NCBI RefSeq assembly: GCF_001074975.1
Contig: NZ_JUUO01000028.1
Coordinates: 1 to 50,345, forward strand
Reading direction: 5' to 3'
DNA: 50,345 nt
Source of the DNA: Streptococcus pseudopneumoniae
GTDB lineage: Bacteria; Bacillota; Bacilli; Lactobacillales; Streptococcaceae
Shown here: piece after piece, positions 20,096 to 29,100 of the stretch
Layout: each line of letters begins with the position of its first letter
Position numbering within the stretch: position 1 is the first letter of the stretch
Notes under the pieces: model-generated
Seen by the model: the letters and a program-made list of their open reading frames with translations, nothing else
Database searches by the model: none
Told to the model about the DNA's origin: nothing
Position numbers and translations under genes: made by a program

Positions 20096-21724
20096 TCATC
20101 TTTTTTCTATTTCTGCCAATATGTGTGACAGGTAGTAATGATAGCTAAATATAGCAAGACCAAGCAGGAGGATAAGAGCTCCTACTCCCAAACTGATGGC
20201 AAGGATAGTGGAGAGAGGCTGAACCAAGAATATGCTCACAATGGCTGAAATATACAAGATAGCACTATAAATAAAAATCAGAACCATTTTGACTATGCCC
20301 TTTGAACGATTCACCAGGTCCGTAATGCTACTCCAATTGGTTGACAGATTTTTCACATCCTTAAAGTAATGGTGGCAAGAAAGGATGACACTGGCAAGGA
20401 TCCATGCTACAAGAAGGTAAATCATCGAAAGGATGGGCAATCCTAAATAAAGGGAAAGACCAAGTAAAGTCACGATAGGTAAGAGGGACTGGACAGCAAA
20501 GATAATCCAAAATTTCACTTTCACATAACGAGCAAAGTCAAAGGGTAAACTCTTCAGAAAATCAATATTTTCCCTCTCCAAGGATAAGGCAATTGAAGGC
20601 AGGCTGGTAATATTGTTATTGACAACTGCTATAAACATTCCTACAAAAAACAAGGGTAACCAGTATGAAGGATGAACGTCTGGAACTAACTGAGAATCTC
20701 GGATTGTGGAAATTGGACCGAACATAAGGAGATAGGGAAGGAAGGCACTTGTAAAAAGCACTGTAATTACGCCAGTTCCCTGTCCCAAGAGGGAGAGGTT
20801 GTAGCGCAAAACCATGCGGAAAAATCCCTTTTTAGTCCTTGAAATCCCCTCTTTACTGCGACGTTCTTTTTTGACCTTCTCCTCACTGTTAAGCAGGATA
20901 ACGTCATAAAAACGAGGAAGAACCTTCTTTTTGGTCAGATAAAGCAGGAAGAGAGTTAATCCCATCCAAGCGAGCAGACCCAGTATGGCCTCTGTCGAAA
21001 AAGGCTCTACTGCTATTTTATAAAAGAGATGAATAGGGTAAAGAAGTGGTGAAATGTCTCTACCTCTGTCAACTATAGCTCCAGAAGTCGACTGTAGGAC
21101 AAATAATAAAGGCATTAGAACCCCAATCCCAATCATCACATTGGCAAAAATAGACTGATACTTTCTGAAAACCGCAGTTAGAGCCAAGAAATGCACTACC
21201 CCTACCATCACTAAAGTAACAGAGACAAATAATAAGGTCAAGGACAGCAGCATCAAGGGCAAGCCCAACCAAAGAGAAGGAGCTAGCCTAATGTAGAGAA
21301 CTAGAAAATAAGCTAGAATTGGTACAATTCCAGCCAGAGCTGGCAAGAGAACAGACAGTCCTTTAGCAATTACAATCTCTGATTCTTTAAAGGCATAGGG
21401 ACTATAGGAGGCCAAATCCTTACTCTCATAAAAGACATTGTAAAAGGCAGTGAAAGCCGTTGAAAAGGCAAGCACCAATAAAATAGCAACCATGCTACTA
21501 AAAAGACTTGGCATTTCCTCAAAAGGAAAACGAAAGGCTATATTTATAAACAAGAGGAGCATCAAGATACTGGAAAAAATGTAGGAGCGTAAGACTTTAG
21601 CTGAAACATTTACTTTTTTCCCGGGATTCTTAGCCTGCTTCTTTCGTAGGTTAGCCAGATTCGCTTCTTTAGATGAATAAAGGATATTGATATCAACTAA
21701 TTTTTTAATGACCTTGAGACGCAT
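20096..21724 (-). CDS. ABC transporter permease (EcsB/ABC-2-like)
   Basis: A 542-residue integral membrane protein with about a dozen hydrophobic helices after an N-terminal cytoplasmic stretch of about 45 residues (KEANLANLRKKQAKNPGKK). It partners the ATPase encoded directly upstream. The reading frames overlap by 20 bp, indicating coupled translation. GAGGAGG lies 7 nt before the ATG. Such pairs are exporters; the substrate is unknown. Confidence 0.85.
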   Translation of the reverse strand: MRLKVIKKLVDINILYSSKEANLANLRKKQAKNPGKKVNVSAKVLRSYIFSSILMLLLFINIAFRFPFEEMPSLFSSMVAILLVLAFSTAFTAFYNVFYESKDLASYSPYAFKESEIVIAKGLSVLLPALAGIVPILAYFLVLYIRLAPSLWLGLPLMLLSLTLLFVSVTLVMVGVVHFLALTAVFRKYQSIFANVMIGIGVLMPLLFVLQSTSGAIVDRGRDISPLLYPIHLFYKIAVEPFSTEAILGLLAWMGLTLFLLYLTKKKVLPRFYDVILLNSEEKVKKERRSKEGISRTKKGFFRMVLRYNLSLLGQGTGVITVLFTSAFLPYLLMFGPISTIRDSQLVPDVHPSYWLPLFFVGMFIAVVNNNITSLPSIALSLERENIDFLKSLPFDFARYVKVKFWIIFAVQSLLPIVTLLGLSLYLGLPILSMIYLLVAWILASVILSCHHYFKDVKNLSTNWSSITDLVNRSKGIVKMVLIFIYSAILYISAIVSIFLVQPLSTILAISLGVGALILLLGLAIFSYHYYLSHILAEIEKR

Positions 21725-22454
21725 CTGTAACCTCCTCTTTTCTACCAGCCAGGCTAAGGTAGATACTTTCCAAAGACTGATCTGGGTGGTCTTTTCTCAA
21801 GTCCTCTACGCTACCACAATAGATCAAATGCCCCTTTTTCAAAATGGCAATCCGATCACAGACCTGCTCGGCTACCTCTAGGACATGAGTTGAAAACAAG
21901 ACAATCTTACCTTTTTGTGCATGTTCCTTCATCATTTGCTTCAAATCAAAGGCAGCCTGAGGATCCAAACCAGTCAAGGGTTCGTCCAAGACCCAAATAT
22001 CAGGATCAGACAAGAGTGCTCCGATGACAAAGACTTTCTGACGCATTCCGTGAGAAAGGGTTTCAATAACCTGATAACGATTTTCAGCAAAATCAAAAAC
22101 GTTCAATAGCCTAGCTAGACTAGTCTCCAAGTCAGAGCTACTCAAATCGTAGGATGAGGCAATCAATTCCCAAAATTCATTGGCTGTTAAGCGTAAAAAT
22201 AAGTCAGGCGAGTCTGCAACGTAGGCAATCTTTCGTTTGATCTCTAAGCGATTTTCCGATAAATCCTGACCGTCTACCAAAATACGGCCACTGCTGGGCG
22301 AAATGATACTGACTAAGGATTTTATGGTGGTCGATTTTCCAGCCCCATTATGACCAATCAAACCCATAATCTCCCCATTTTCAATCTGCAAATTGAGATT
22401 GCTCAAAGCCTCTTTATCACCATACAACTTACTAACATTTTGAAATTCAATCAT
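21705..22454 (-). CDS. ABC transporter ATP-binding protein (EcsA-like)
   Basis: A 249-residue ABC ATPase. Walker A is GHNGAGKST (about residues 33-41), the signature is LSHGMRQK, Walker B is IWVLDEPLTGLD, and the H-loop is LFSTHVLEVAE. The LSHGMRQK signature is common in EcsA/NatA-type exporters. AGGAG lies 7 nt before the ATG at 22454; a longer in-frame version reaching 22523 has no ribosome site. It forms an exporter with the overlapping permease gene. Confidence 0.93.
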   Translation of the reverse strand: MIEFQNVSKLYGDKEALSNLNLQIENGEIMGLIGHNGAGKSTTIKSLVSIISPSSGRILVDGQDLSENRLEIKRKIAYVADSPDLFLRLTANEFWELIASSYDLSSSDLETSLARLLNVFDFAENRYQVIETLSHGMRQKVFVIGALLSDPDIWVLDEPLTGLDPQAAFDLKQMMKEHAQKGKIVLFSTHVLEVAEQVCDRIAILKKGHLIYCGSVEDLRKDHPDQSLESIYLSLAGRKEEVTDASQGH

Positions 22455-22560
22455 GAGCTGACTCCTATCTTTATCTATATTACATACTATTATACTAGCA
22501 CTTTGATACAAAAAAATCAACACTTTATTTTAAGTAGTTAAAATAGTTTCCTTCTATTTT

Positions 22561-22575
22561 ATGCAAACGTTGGCG
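22561..22575 (+). promoter_or_regulatory. cre site for CcpA upstream of amyA
   Basis: ATGCAAACGTTGGCG matches the catabolite-responsive element WTGNAANCGNWNNCW at all but the last base. It overlaps the putative -35, so CcpA binding would repress amyA when preferred sugars are present. Confidence 0.8.
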
Positions 22576-22599
22576 CTAACCAATACTTTATGATAGAAT
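22570..22599 (+). promoter_or_regulatory. amyA promoter
   Basis: TTGGCG (22570-22575), an 18-bp spacer and TAGAAT (22594-22599), inside and just after the cre site. A weak promoter by consensus. Confidence 0.5.
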
Positions 22600-22632
22600 A
22601 AAGAACAAGATTGACAAGTAAGAGGAAAAACA

Positions 22633-24087
22633 ATGCAAAATCAAACACTCATGCAATACTTTGAATGGTATCTGCCCCACGACGGTCAGCACTGGACGCG
22701 TCTAGCTGAAGATGCTCAACACCTAGCTGATCTCGGTATCAGCCATGTCTGGATGCCACCAGCTTTTAAGGCTACCAATGAAAAAGATGTGGGCTATGGT
22801 GTCTATGACTTATTTGACTTAGGAGAGTTCAACCAAAAAGGAACTGTCCGCACCAAGTATGGTTTCAAAGAAGACTATCTTCAAGCCATTCAAGCCCTAA
22901 AAGCGCAGGGAATTCAACCCATGGCCGATGTGGTACTCAATCACAAGGCTGCAGCCGATCATATGGAAGCCTTTCAGGTTATCGAAGTGGATCCTATAGA
23001 CCGTACAGTTGAACTTGGAGAACCCTTCACTATCAATGGCTGGACTAGCTTTACCTTTGATGGTCGCCAAGATACCTACAATGACTTCCACTGGCATTGG
23101 TACCACTTTACTGGCACAGACTACGATGCCAAACGTCGTAAGTCTGGGATTTATCTGATCCAAGGGGACAACAAGGGCTGGGCAAATGAGGAATTAGTTG
23201 ATAACGAGAACGGAAACTACGACTACCTCATGTATGCCGACCTAGACTTTAAACATCCTGAAGTCATTCAAAATATCTATGACTGGGCTGACTGGTTCAT
23301 GGAAACGACTGGTGTAACTGGTTTCCGCTTGGATGCAGTCAAACACATCGATTCTTTCTTTATGCGCAATTTCATCCGTGATATGAAGGAAAAATATGGT
23401 CAAGATTTCTATGTTTTTGGTGAATTTTGGAATCCAGATAAGGAAGCCAATCTGGACTATCTTGAAAAAACGGAAGAACGCTTTGACCTTGTCGATGTTC
23501 GTCTCCACCAGAATCTCTTTGAAGCCAGTCAAGCTGGCGCAAACTATGACCTTCGTGGTATTTTCACAGATAGCTTGGTTGAACTCAAGCCCGACAAGGC
23601 TGTGACTTTTGTCGACAACCACGATACCCAACGAGGTCAGGCTCTTGAGTCTACCGTTGAAGAATGGTTCAAACCAGCAGCTTATGCCCTCATTCTGTTA
23701 CGCCAAAATGGCCTTCCATGTGTCTTTTACGGCGACTACTATGGGATTTCAGGGCAATATGCTCAACAAGATTTCAAAGAAGTCCTTGACCGCCTCCTAA
23801 CCATCCGAAAAGATTTGGCCTATGGAGAACAAAATGACTACTTTGATGACCCTAACTGTATCGGTTGGGTACGTTCAGGTGCTGAAAATCAATCACCAAT
23901 CGCAGTCTTGATTTCAAATGACCAAGAAAACAGTAAGTCAATGTTTGTCGGCCAAGAATGGACTAACCAAACCTTCGTAGATTTACTTGAAAACCACCAA
24001 GGTCAAGTTACAATTGACGAGGAAGGTTATGGACAATTCCCAGTCTCAGCTGCTTCGGTAAGTGTCTGGGCAGCTAATACAATCTAA
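22633..24087 (+). CDS. amyA: cytoplasmic alpha-amylase (GH13)
   Basis: A 484-residue glycoside hydrolase family 13 enzyme that cleaves alpha-1,4 glucans. The catalytic residues are visible: the Asp nucleophile in GFRLDAVKH, the Glu acid/base in VFGEFWN and the third Asp in FVDNHDTQ. There is no signal peptide (MQNQTLMQYFEWYLPHDG), so it acts inside the cell on imported maltodextrin or stored glycogen. AAGAGGAAAAACA precedes the ATG. A cre site predicts catabolite repression. The stop codon TAA is the first three bases of a BOX repeat. Confidence 0.95.
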   Translation: MQNQTLMQYFEWYLPHDGQHWTRLAEDAQHLADLGISHVWMPPAFKATNEKDVGYGVYDLFDLGEFNQKGTVRTKYGFKEDYLQAIQALKAQGIQPMADVVLNHKAAADHMEAFQVIEVDPIDRTVELGEPFTINGWTSFTFDGRQDTYNDFHWHWYHFTGTDYDAKRRKSGIYLIQGDNKGWANEELVDNENGNYDYLMYADLDFKHPEVIQNIYDWADWFMETTGVTGFRLDAVKHIDSFFMRNFIRDMKEKYGQDFYVFGEFWNPDKEANLDYLEKTEERFDLVDVRLHQNLFEASQAGANYDLRGIFTDSLVELKPDKAVTFVDNHDTQRGQALESTVEEWFKPAAYALILLRQNGLPCVFYGDYYGISGQYAQQDFKEVLDRLLTIRKDLAYGEQNDYFDDPNCIGWVRSGAENQSPIAVLISNDQENSKSMFVGQEWTNQTFVDLLENHQGQVTIDEEGYGQFPVSAASVSVWAANTI

Positions 24088-24192
24088 TACTCTTCGAAAA
24101 TCTCTTCAAACCGCGTCAACGTAGCCTTTCCGCACTCAAGTACAGCCTACGACAAGTTTCCTAGTTTGCTCTTTGATTTTCATTGAGTATAA
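24085..24192 (+). repeat. BOX element (boxA-boxC, no boxB)
   Basis: Plus-strand reading TAATACTCTTCGAAAATC through a diverged boxA core (CGCGTCAACGTAGCCTTTCC) into boxC ending TTGATTTTCATTGAGTATA. Its opening TAA is the amyA stop codon. Opposite orientation to the other three copies. Confidence 0.9.
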
Positions 24193-24206
24193 TAGCAAAT
24201 GATTAC

Positions 24207-24238
24207 CAAGCCAGGTCCAAACGGATTTGGCTTTTTTC
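24207..24238 (+). terminator. amyA terminator
   Basis: AAGCCAGGTCC pairs with GGATTTGGCTT around AAAC, followed by TTTT. It lies after the BOX repeat, so the repeat is transcribed as part of the amyA 3' untranslated region. Confidence 0.85.
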
Positions 24239-24246
24239 TATTCACA

Positions 24247-24279
24247 AAAAAGACCTGCCCAAATGGATAGATCTTTATT
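24247..24279 (-). terminator. alaS terminator
   Basis: On the minus strand AAAGATCTATCC and GGGCAGGTCTTT form an imperfect hairpin followed by TTT, right after the alaS stop. Confidence 0.7.
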
Positions 24280-24282
24280 GTC

Positions 24283-26901
24283 TTACAATTTACCTGCTAC
24301 TGCATCCAACAATTCTTGAATCTTAGCTTGGTTGCTTCCTCCCGCCATGGCCATGTCTGGTTTACCACCACCACGTCCATCGACGATTGGTGCCAATTCT
24401 TTGACAAGGTTTCCTGCATGAAGGTCTTTTGTCTTGCTTGCTACAAGAACATTGACTTTGTCACCGATAGCAGCAACTAGGACAAGAAGATCAGAGTAGT
24501 CTTTTTGTTTCCAGTTATCCGCAAATGTACGAAGGGCACCAGCGTCAGATACAGATACTTGGCTAGCAATGTAACGGTGACCATTGACTTCCTTAACATC
24601 CTTGAAGATATCGCCTGCGGCTGCAGCTGCGGCTTTTTCTTTCAACTCAGCATTTTCTTTTTGCAATTGACGAAGTTGTTCTTGAAGTCCTTCTACCTTG
24701 TGAGGGACTTCTTTGACTTGTGGTGCTTTCAAGGTTGCTGCGACAGCTTTAAGAGCATCTTCTTGTTCGCGGTAAGCTTCAAAGGCTTCCTTACCAGTCA
24801 CTGCCAAGATACGGCGAGTTCCTGATCCAATCCCTTCTTCTTTGACAATCTTGAAGAGGCCAATTTCAGAAGTGTTACCAACGTGGGTACCACCACAAAG
24901 CTCGATAGAGTAGTCACCGATAGTGACAACACGGACTTCCTTGCCGTATTTCTCACCAAAGAGGGCCATAGCTCCCATTTCTTTAGCAGTATCAATATCC
25001 GTTTCAACTGTCTTCACTTCAAGAGCTTCCCAGATTTTCTCGTTGACTTGCTGTTCAATCGCACGCAATTCTTCAGCAGTCACAGCTTGGAAGTGGGTAA
25101 AGTCAAAACGAAGGAATTCGACTTCGTTAAGAGATCCTGCTTGTGTTGCGTGATTTCCAAGGATATTGTGAAGGGCAGCGTGAAGCAAGTGAGTCGCAGT
25201 GTGGTTTTTCATAACACGGTGACGACGATTTGTATCAATTGCCAAGGTATATTCTTGGTTCAAAGCAAGTGGTGCATGGACTTCAACTGTATGAAGGGCT
25301 TGTCCATTCGGAGCTTTTTGAACATTTGTCACAGTAGCCACAAGGTTTCCTGCAGGATCCAAGATTTGACCGTGGTCAGCTACTTGTCCACCCATTTCAG
25401 CGTAGAATGGAGTTTCCGCAAAGATAAGAGAGGCAATTCCCTCTGAAACAGCTTCTACTTCTGCATTGTCAGCCACGATAGCCACCAATTTAGAAGACAA
25501 TTGGCTAGCATTGTAGTTGAAGACACTTTCTACAGTGATGTTTTGAAGAGTTTCATTTTGCATACCCATTGAGCCACCCTTGACAGCTGATGCACGCGCG
25601 CGTTCTTGCTGTTCTTTCATGGCTGATTCAAATCCTTCACGGTCCACAGTCATACCAGCTTCTTCAGCGATTTCTTCAGTTAATTCAACTGGGAATCCAT
25701 AAGTGTCGTAAAGTTTAAATACATCTGAACCAGCAATGACAGATTGACCTTTTTCTTTCAAGTCAGCTACAATGCCTTGGGCAAAGTGTTGACCTGAGTG
25801 AAGAGTACGCGCAAATGACTCTTCTTCGCTCTTAACGATTTTTTCGATAAAGTTACGTTTTTCAAGCACTTCTGGGTAGTAGCTTTCCATGATTTTTCCA
25901 ACAGTTGGAACGAGTTTGTAAAGGAAAGGCTCGTTGATACCCAATTTTTGACCATGCATAGAAGCACGACGGAGAAGACGACGAAGGACATAACCACGAC
26001 CTTCATTTCCTGGAAGGGCACCATCACCGATGGCAAATGAAAGAGAACGGATATGGTCAGCGATAACCTTGAAGCTCATGTTGTCGCCATCTTGGTCGTA
26101 GACCTTACCAGACAATTTCTCCACTTCACGAATGATTGGCATGAAGAGGTCTGTTTCAAAGTTTGTCTTAGCTCCTTGGATAACGGCCACCAAACGCTCC
26201 AAACCAGCACCCGTATCAATGTTCTTGTGTGGCAATTCCTTGTACTCACTACGAGGAACAGCAGGGTCTGCATTAAATTGTGACAAAACGATGTTCCAGA
26301 TTTCGATATAGCGGTCGTTCTCAATATCTTCTGCAAGGAGGCGAATACCGATATTTTCTGGGTCAAAAGCTTCTCCACGGTCAAAGAAAATCTCTGTATC
26401 TGGTCCAGAAGGTCCCGCACCGATTTCCCAGAAGTTATCTTCGATTGGAATCAAGTGACTTGGATCCACTCCAACTTCAATCCAACGGTTGTAAGAATCT
26501 TTATCATCTGGATAGTAGGTCATGTAAAGTTTTTCAGCAGGGAAGTCAAACCATTCTGGGCTTGTCAAAAGCTCATAAGCCCAAGTGATGGCTTCGTCAC
26601 GGAAGTAATCCCCGATTGAGAAGTTCCCCAACATTTCAAACATAGTATGGTGACGTGCAGTCTTCCCTACGTTTTCGATGTCGTTGGTACGGATTGCCTT
26701 TTGGGCATTGGTAATACGTGGATTTTCTGGGATAATAGTCCCGTCAAAGTATTTTTTAAGGGTTGCTACACCAGAGTTGATCCACAAAAGTGTAGGATCA
26801 TTTACAGGAACCAAGCTCACTGATGGTTCTACTGAGTGACCTTTGGTCGCCCAGAAATCAAGCCACATTTGGCGCACTTGTGCACTAGATAGTTGTTTCA
26901 T
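24283..26901 (-). CDS. alaS: alanyl-tRNA synthetase
   Basis: An 872-residue class II synthetase that charges tRNA-Ala. The N-terminal aminoacylation domain is followed by the editing domain with zinc ligands HTATHLLH and CGGTH. A coiled-coil and the C-terminal DHHA1 domain with [14 protein letters not shown] complete it. ATTGTCTCC in reverse (GGAGACAAT) gives a good ribosome site. It starts 21 bp after the LURP-one gene and is controlled by the shared alanine T-box leader. Confidence 0.98.
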   Translation of the reverse strand: MKQLSSAQVRQMWLDFWATKGHSVEPSVSLVPVNDPTLLWINSGVATLKKYFDGTIIPENPRITNAQKAIRTNDIENVGKTARHHTMFEMLGNFSIGDYFRDEAITWAYELLTSPEWFDFPAEKLYMTYYPDDKDSYNRWIEVGVDPSHLIPIEDNFWEIGAGPSGPDTEIFFDRGEAFDPENIGIRLLAEDIENDRYIEIWNIVLSQFNADPAVPRSEYKELPHKNIDTGAGLERLVAVIQGAKTNFETDLFMPIIREVEKLSGKVYDQDGDNMSFKVIADHIRSLSFAIGDGALPGNEGRGYVLRRLLRRASMHGQKLGINEPFLYKLVPTVGKIMESYYPEVLEKRNFIEKIVKSEEESFARTLHSGQHFAQGIVADLKEKGQSVIAGSDVFKLYDTYGFPVELTEEIAEEAGMTVDREGFESAMKEQQERARASAVKGGSMGMQNETLQNITVESVFNYNASQLSSKLVAIVADNAEVEAVSEGIASLIFAETPFYAEMGGQVADHGQILDPAGNLVATVTNVQKAPNGQALHTVEVHAPLALNQEYTLAIDTNRRHRVMKNHTATHLLHAALHNILGNHATQAGSLNEVEFLRFDFTHFQAVTAEELRAIEQQVNEKIWEALEVKTVETDIDTAKEMGAMALFGEKYGKEVRVVTIGDYSIELCGGTHVGNTSEIGLFKIVKEEGIGSGTRRILAVTGKEAFEAYREQEDALKAVAATLKAPQVKEVPHKVEGLQEQLRQLQKENAELKEKAAAAAAGDIFKDVKEVNGHRYIASQVSVSDAGALRTFADNWKQKDYSDLLVLVAAIGDKVNVLVASKTKDLHAGNLVKELAPIVDGRGGGKPDMAMAGGSNQAKIQELLDAVAGKL

Positions 26902-26922
26902 ATTGTCTCCTTATTTACTTGT

Positions 26923-27408
26923 TTAATGTGATTGGCTTTCCAGCATTTCCACATAGTCAATCGCGACACAGAGGGAAATGACTAGGTCTGCATAAGCGTC
27001 CTCAAGGACCGTTACATTATAGGTAGATGTCAGATGGAAGAGTTCTTTCTTGATTTCCGCAATCAACTGATCGCGATCATCCAGCAATTTGAAATTCAAA
27101 TCCCAGATATTGCCCTCGATACGAAGACCTAGATTATCAAACTCATACTTATCTCGCCAGAAGGTCAACTTCTTACGAATGACAAAACTCGAGCCATCCC
27201 GAAGCTGAATCTCAAAACGAGGAAGCAAGGTCAAGATTTCTTTACTGATCTGACTGACCTGTTCACCATTAGCATCATAGATGGTAAAAGTTTTGGGGAT
27301 CTTAAAAAATGATCCCTCTACCTGATAGGCGATTTCTCCCCTGTCATCCTTGATAGCGAATCGTTCGCCTCCAAGACGAAACTTTTGTTTGACAAGAAAT
27401 GTTTTCAT
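26923..27408 (-). CDS. LURP-one-related (YxjI-like) protein
   Basis: A 161-residue beta-rich Tubby-like/LURP-one family protein. It has the LVKQKFRLGGERFAIKD opening, FFKIPKTFTIYD and a C-terminal helix. It has no catalytic motif and the bacterial function is unknown. The start at 27408 follows TTGGAGGTGTTG; a longer frame reaching back to 27477 would start inside the T-box antiterminator. It stands between the T-box and alaS, so its expression should follow alanine-tRNA charging. Confidence 0.9.
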   Translation of the reverse strand: MKTFLVKQKFRLGGERFAIKDDRGEIAYQVEGSFFKIPKTFTIYDANGEQVSQISKEILTLLPRFEIQLRDGSSFVIRKKLTFWRDKYEFDNLGLRIEGNIWDLNFKLLDDRDQLIAEIKKELFHLTSTYNVTVLEDAYADLVISLCVAIDYVEMLESQSH

Positions 27409-27419
27409 CAACACCTCCA

Positions 27420-27602
27420 AAAAATCAAAAGACAAGCTCATATCACGAAGGGCGAAAAACCGCGGTACCACCTTCATTCAATGAACTTGTCATTCTCTTA
27501 TTCTTATGCAATTGTTAAATTGAGTAGCATGACTTTCTAGCTTAGATGGCTCGCAGCACCGCCATTTCTCTGGACTAAGATGATTGAAAATCAATTCTCA
27601 AC
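27420..27602 (-). promoter_or_regulatory. T-box leader, specifier GCU (alanine)
   Basis: On the minus strand the leader has stem I with AGAGAAATGG and GGTGCTGCGAG. The basal arms AGTTGAG and CTCAATT enclose GCT at 27528-27526 as the specifier, an alanine codon. The T-box bulge TGGTACCGCGG is at 27470-27460. A competing terminator pairs GACAAGTTCAT with ATGAGCTTGTC and ends TTTTGATTTTTT. Uncharged tRNA-Ala should stabilise the antiterminator and switch on the LURP-one and alaS genes. Confidence 0.93.
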
Positions 27603-27608
27603 TTTTTT

Positions 27609-27637
27609 ATTATAACGTTTTTTTAAGCTTGCGTCAA
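27609..27637 (-). promoter_or_regulatory. promoter of the T-box/LURP-one/alaS operon
   Basis: TTGACG (27637-27632), a 17-bp spacer and TATAAT (27614-27609). Confidence 0.9.
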
Positions 27638-27683
27638 CTGAAAATCATATCCGTTGAATCAGAGCAATTTCCTGTATCTTTGA

Positions 27684-27749
27684 TTACTCTTTCAGGAGAA
27701 CAAAATTAGCCAATATAATTGTTGATATTAAACAAATCCAAAATAACAT
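27684..27749 (-). CDS. tiny hydrophobic peptide ORF (21 codons)
   Basis: The frame encodes MLFWICLISTIILANF plus five residues, a single strongly hydrophobic helix ending in Lys-Glu. It starts 1 nt after the stop of the 31-codon ORF, with AGAGAG upstream. It may be translated on its own as a short membrane or signalling peptide. It may instead be the back half of one small protein broken by a frameshift (the +1-shifted reading gives RESNMLFW). Translation is unproven. Confidence 0.4.
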   Translation of the reverse strand: MLFWICLISTIILANFVLLKE

Positions 27750-27750
27750 A

Positions 27751-27846
27751 TTACTCTCTCGCTTTAATATTATCTAGACTGTCAATTGCATATCTACATT
27801 CTTTAAGATAAAGCAAACTAATAACAAAATCTAAATTTAAAATCAT
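27751..27846 (-). CDS. small ORF (31 codons) overlapping the TPR gene stop
   Basis: Its ATG overlaps the TPR stop codon (ATGA), the classic arrangement for coupled translation. The product starts MILNLDFVISLLYLKE and ends IDSLDNIKARE. No family is recognised. The frame shifts into the hydrophobic 21-codon frame by one base, so a single ancestral small membrane protein of about 54 residues is an alternative. Confidence 0.4.
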   Translation of the reverse strand: MILNLDFVISLLYLKECRYAIDSLDNIKARE

Positions 27847-28463
27847 TCATTAATCAATTCCTCAATTTCCTTTATCCCTTCAAATTCTCCAACACTTTCG
27901 AAAAGTTCTATAGCTCGTTTGAAATGTGTGTTGGATAATTCCGTATCTTCCAAGGCTAAATAGATTTCACCTAACCCTCTATAGCTACAAGCTTGAGAAA
28001 TTACATCATCAGTCTCTAAAGATTGTTCCAATGACAGATTCATGAATGTAAGAGCCTCATCAAGATTGTTTAATTTAAATCTCACATAGCCCTGTTCGTA
28101 ATTATTCACAGCTTTCTTTAGATTATCATTTGGAAAATGCTCTTCAACTATCTTCTCTTCATCTTCAATAAGTTTTAAAGCCTTATGAAAATCCCCCTGA
28201 TCTCTGTAGATCATAGCTAATTGATGTAAGCCAATGTGTTCATTTTCTTTATCTTCATTTTGTTGAGCCAATAAAATGTATTTCTCAAAGATATGGGTAC
28301 ATGAAGCATAGTCTTTTTCTGCCAATAATAAATACCCCATCAGATTTAATAGGCTAAAATCTGTACAGGTATCAATGGAAAAATCTTGTTCAACCAACTT
28401 TTTAGCTTCTGATGTTTTTCCCTCCAGAAACAAGTCCCAAGCTGTATCAATTTTAGAGTCCAT
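27843..28463 (-). CDS. tetratricopeptide-repeat protein
   Basis: A 206-residue acidic, all-helical protein with about five TPR-like units. Clear examples are GLHQLAMIYRDQGDFHKALKLI, then AVNNYEQGYVRFKLNNLDEALTF and ACSYRGLGEIYLALEDTELS (each quoted in part). There is no DNA-binding domain. Composition and layout recall the peptide-binding TPR part of RRNPP regulators such as Rap, but here it is a separate protein 97 bp after an XRE regulator gene. ATG at 28463; the upstream GGGGGAAAT gives a ribosome site. AT-rich accessory region. Confidence 0.8.
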   Translation of the reverse strand: MDSKIDTAWDLFLEGKTSEAKKLVEQDFSIDTCTDFSLLNLMGYLLLAEKDYASCTHIFEKYILLAQQNEDKENEHIGLHQLAMIYRDQGDFHKALKLIEDEEKIVEEHFPNDNLKKAVNNYEQGYVRFKLNNLDEALTFMNLSLEQSLETDDVISQACSYRGLGEIYLALEDTELSNTHFKRAIELFESVGEFEGIKEIEELINE

Positions 28464-28560
28464 CTATTTCCCCCTTCAACTACAAACAACCTTCATAAAA
28501 TAGAATCACTCAACAAGAATATACTATTCTCTATCTATTGAGGCTTAATCTTATAAACCA

Positions 28561-29001
28561 TTAATCTGCATTAAAATAATCATAAACCTCTTTAAAGAGA
28601 GTCGGCAATATTCCTTGCTCTTCTTTGTCTAAATTATATTCAGAAACTAGCTCATCCATATAGTCAAATACAGTGAAATGTTTTTTTATTCCATTCATAA
28701 CAAGCGCAAATTTCAAATCATTAAGTTTATCTTTTAACTTCTTCATATCAATTCTAGTGATTGGATGAGAAATACCATCTAGAGTACTATAAATCGTTTT
28801 TCCTAGTAAATAATCTGTCGTGGTATCAAATAATTTTGCTAATTTGACAACGACGTCTAAATTAGGCTCTAAAGTTCCATTCTCCCAACGAAAATAAGTA
28901 CCTTGTTATACACCAATCATCTCAGAAATTTGTACCTGAGTTAACTTCTTGATCTTTCTCAGTTCCTTAAGACGAGCTCCAAAAGAATCATTATTAAACA
29001 T
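28561..29001 (-). pseudogene. XRE-family regulator with an in-frame stop in the HTH
   Basis: From the ATG at 29001 (AGAGGATACA before it) one reads MFNNDSFGARLKELRKIKKL, then TQVQISEMIGV, then TAA at 28908-28906, then QGTYFRWENGTLEPNLDVVV and on to the stop at 28561. The frame is otherwise open for about 146 codons. The TAA falls exactly where the helix-turn-helix turn is usually V-S-Q, so TCA to TAA is the simplest explanation. Reinitiation at the internal ATG (28746) would give only the 61-residue C-terminal part without DNA binding. The intact form would be a single-HTH repressor. Confidence 0.85.
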
Positions 29002-29040
29002 TGTATCCTCTTAAATATTCTAAACGGTATAAAACGGAAT

Positions 29041-29056
29041 TATTCCATAAGGAATA
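29041..29056. promoter_or_regulatory. palindromic operator candidate 1
   Basis: TATTCCATAAGGAATA is a perfect inverted repeat with a 4-nt centre. It lies in the 5' untranslated region of the XRE gene, between two divergent starts. Confidence 0.6.
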
Positions 29057-29074
29057 TTTATTTGAAGATTAAAG

Positions 29075-29088
29075 ATTCTATTGAGAAT
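29075..29088. promoter_or_regulatory. palindromic operator candidate 2
   Basis: ATTCTATTGAGAAT has arms ATTCT/AGAAT around 4 nt, the same layout as the site at 29041. It lies immediately downstream of the XRE -10 box, where a repressor would block initiation. Confidence 0.6.
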
Positions 29089-29097
29089 ATTATAGCA
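29089..29097 (-). promoter_or_regulatory. XRE-TPR operon extended -10 promoter
   Basis: TGCTATAAT on the minus strand, about 88 nt before the XRE start. No strong -35 was seen. Confidence 0.6.
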
Positions 29098-29100
29098 TAA

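Noticed and set aside
24883-25446. 187-codon plus-strand frame inside alaS
   Set aside because: Antisense to a conserved, intact gene with no promoter or ribosome site.
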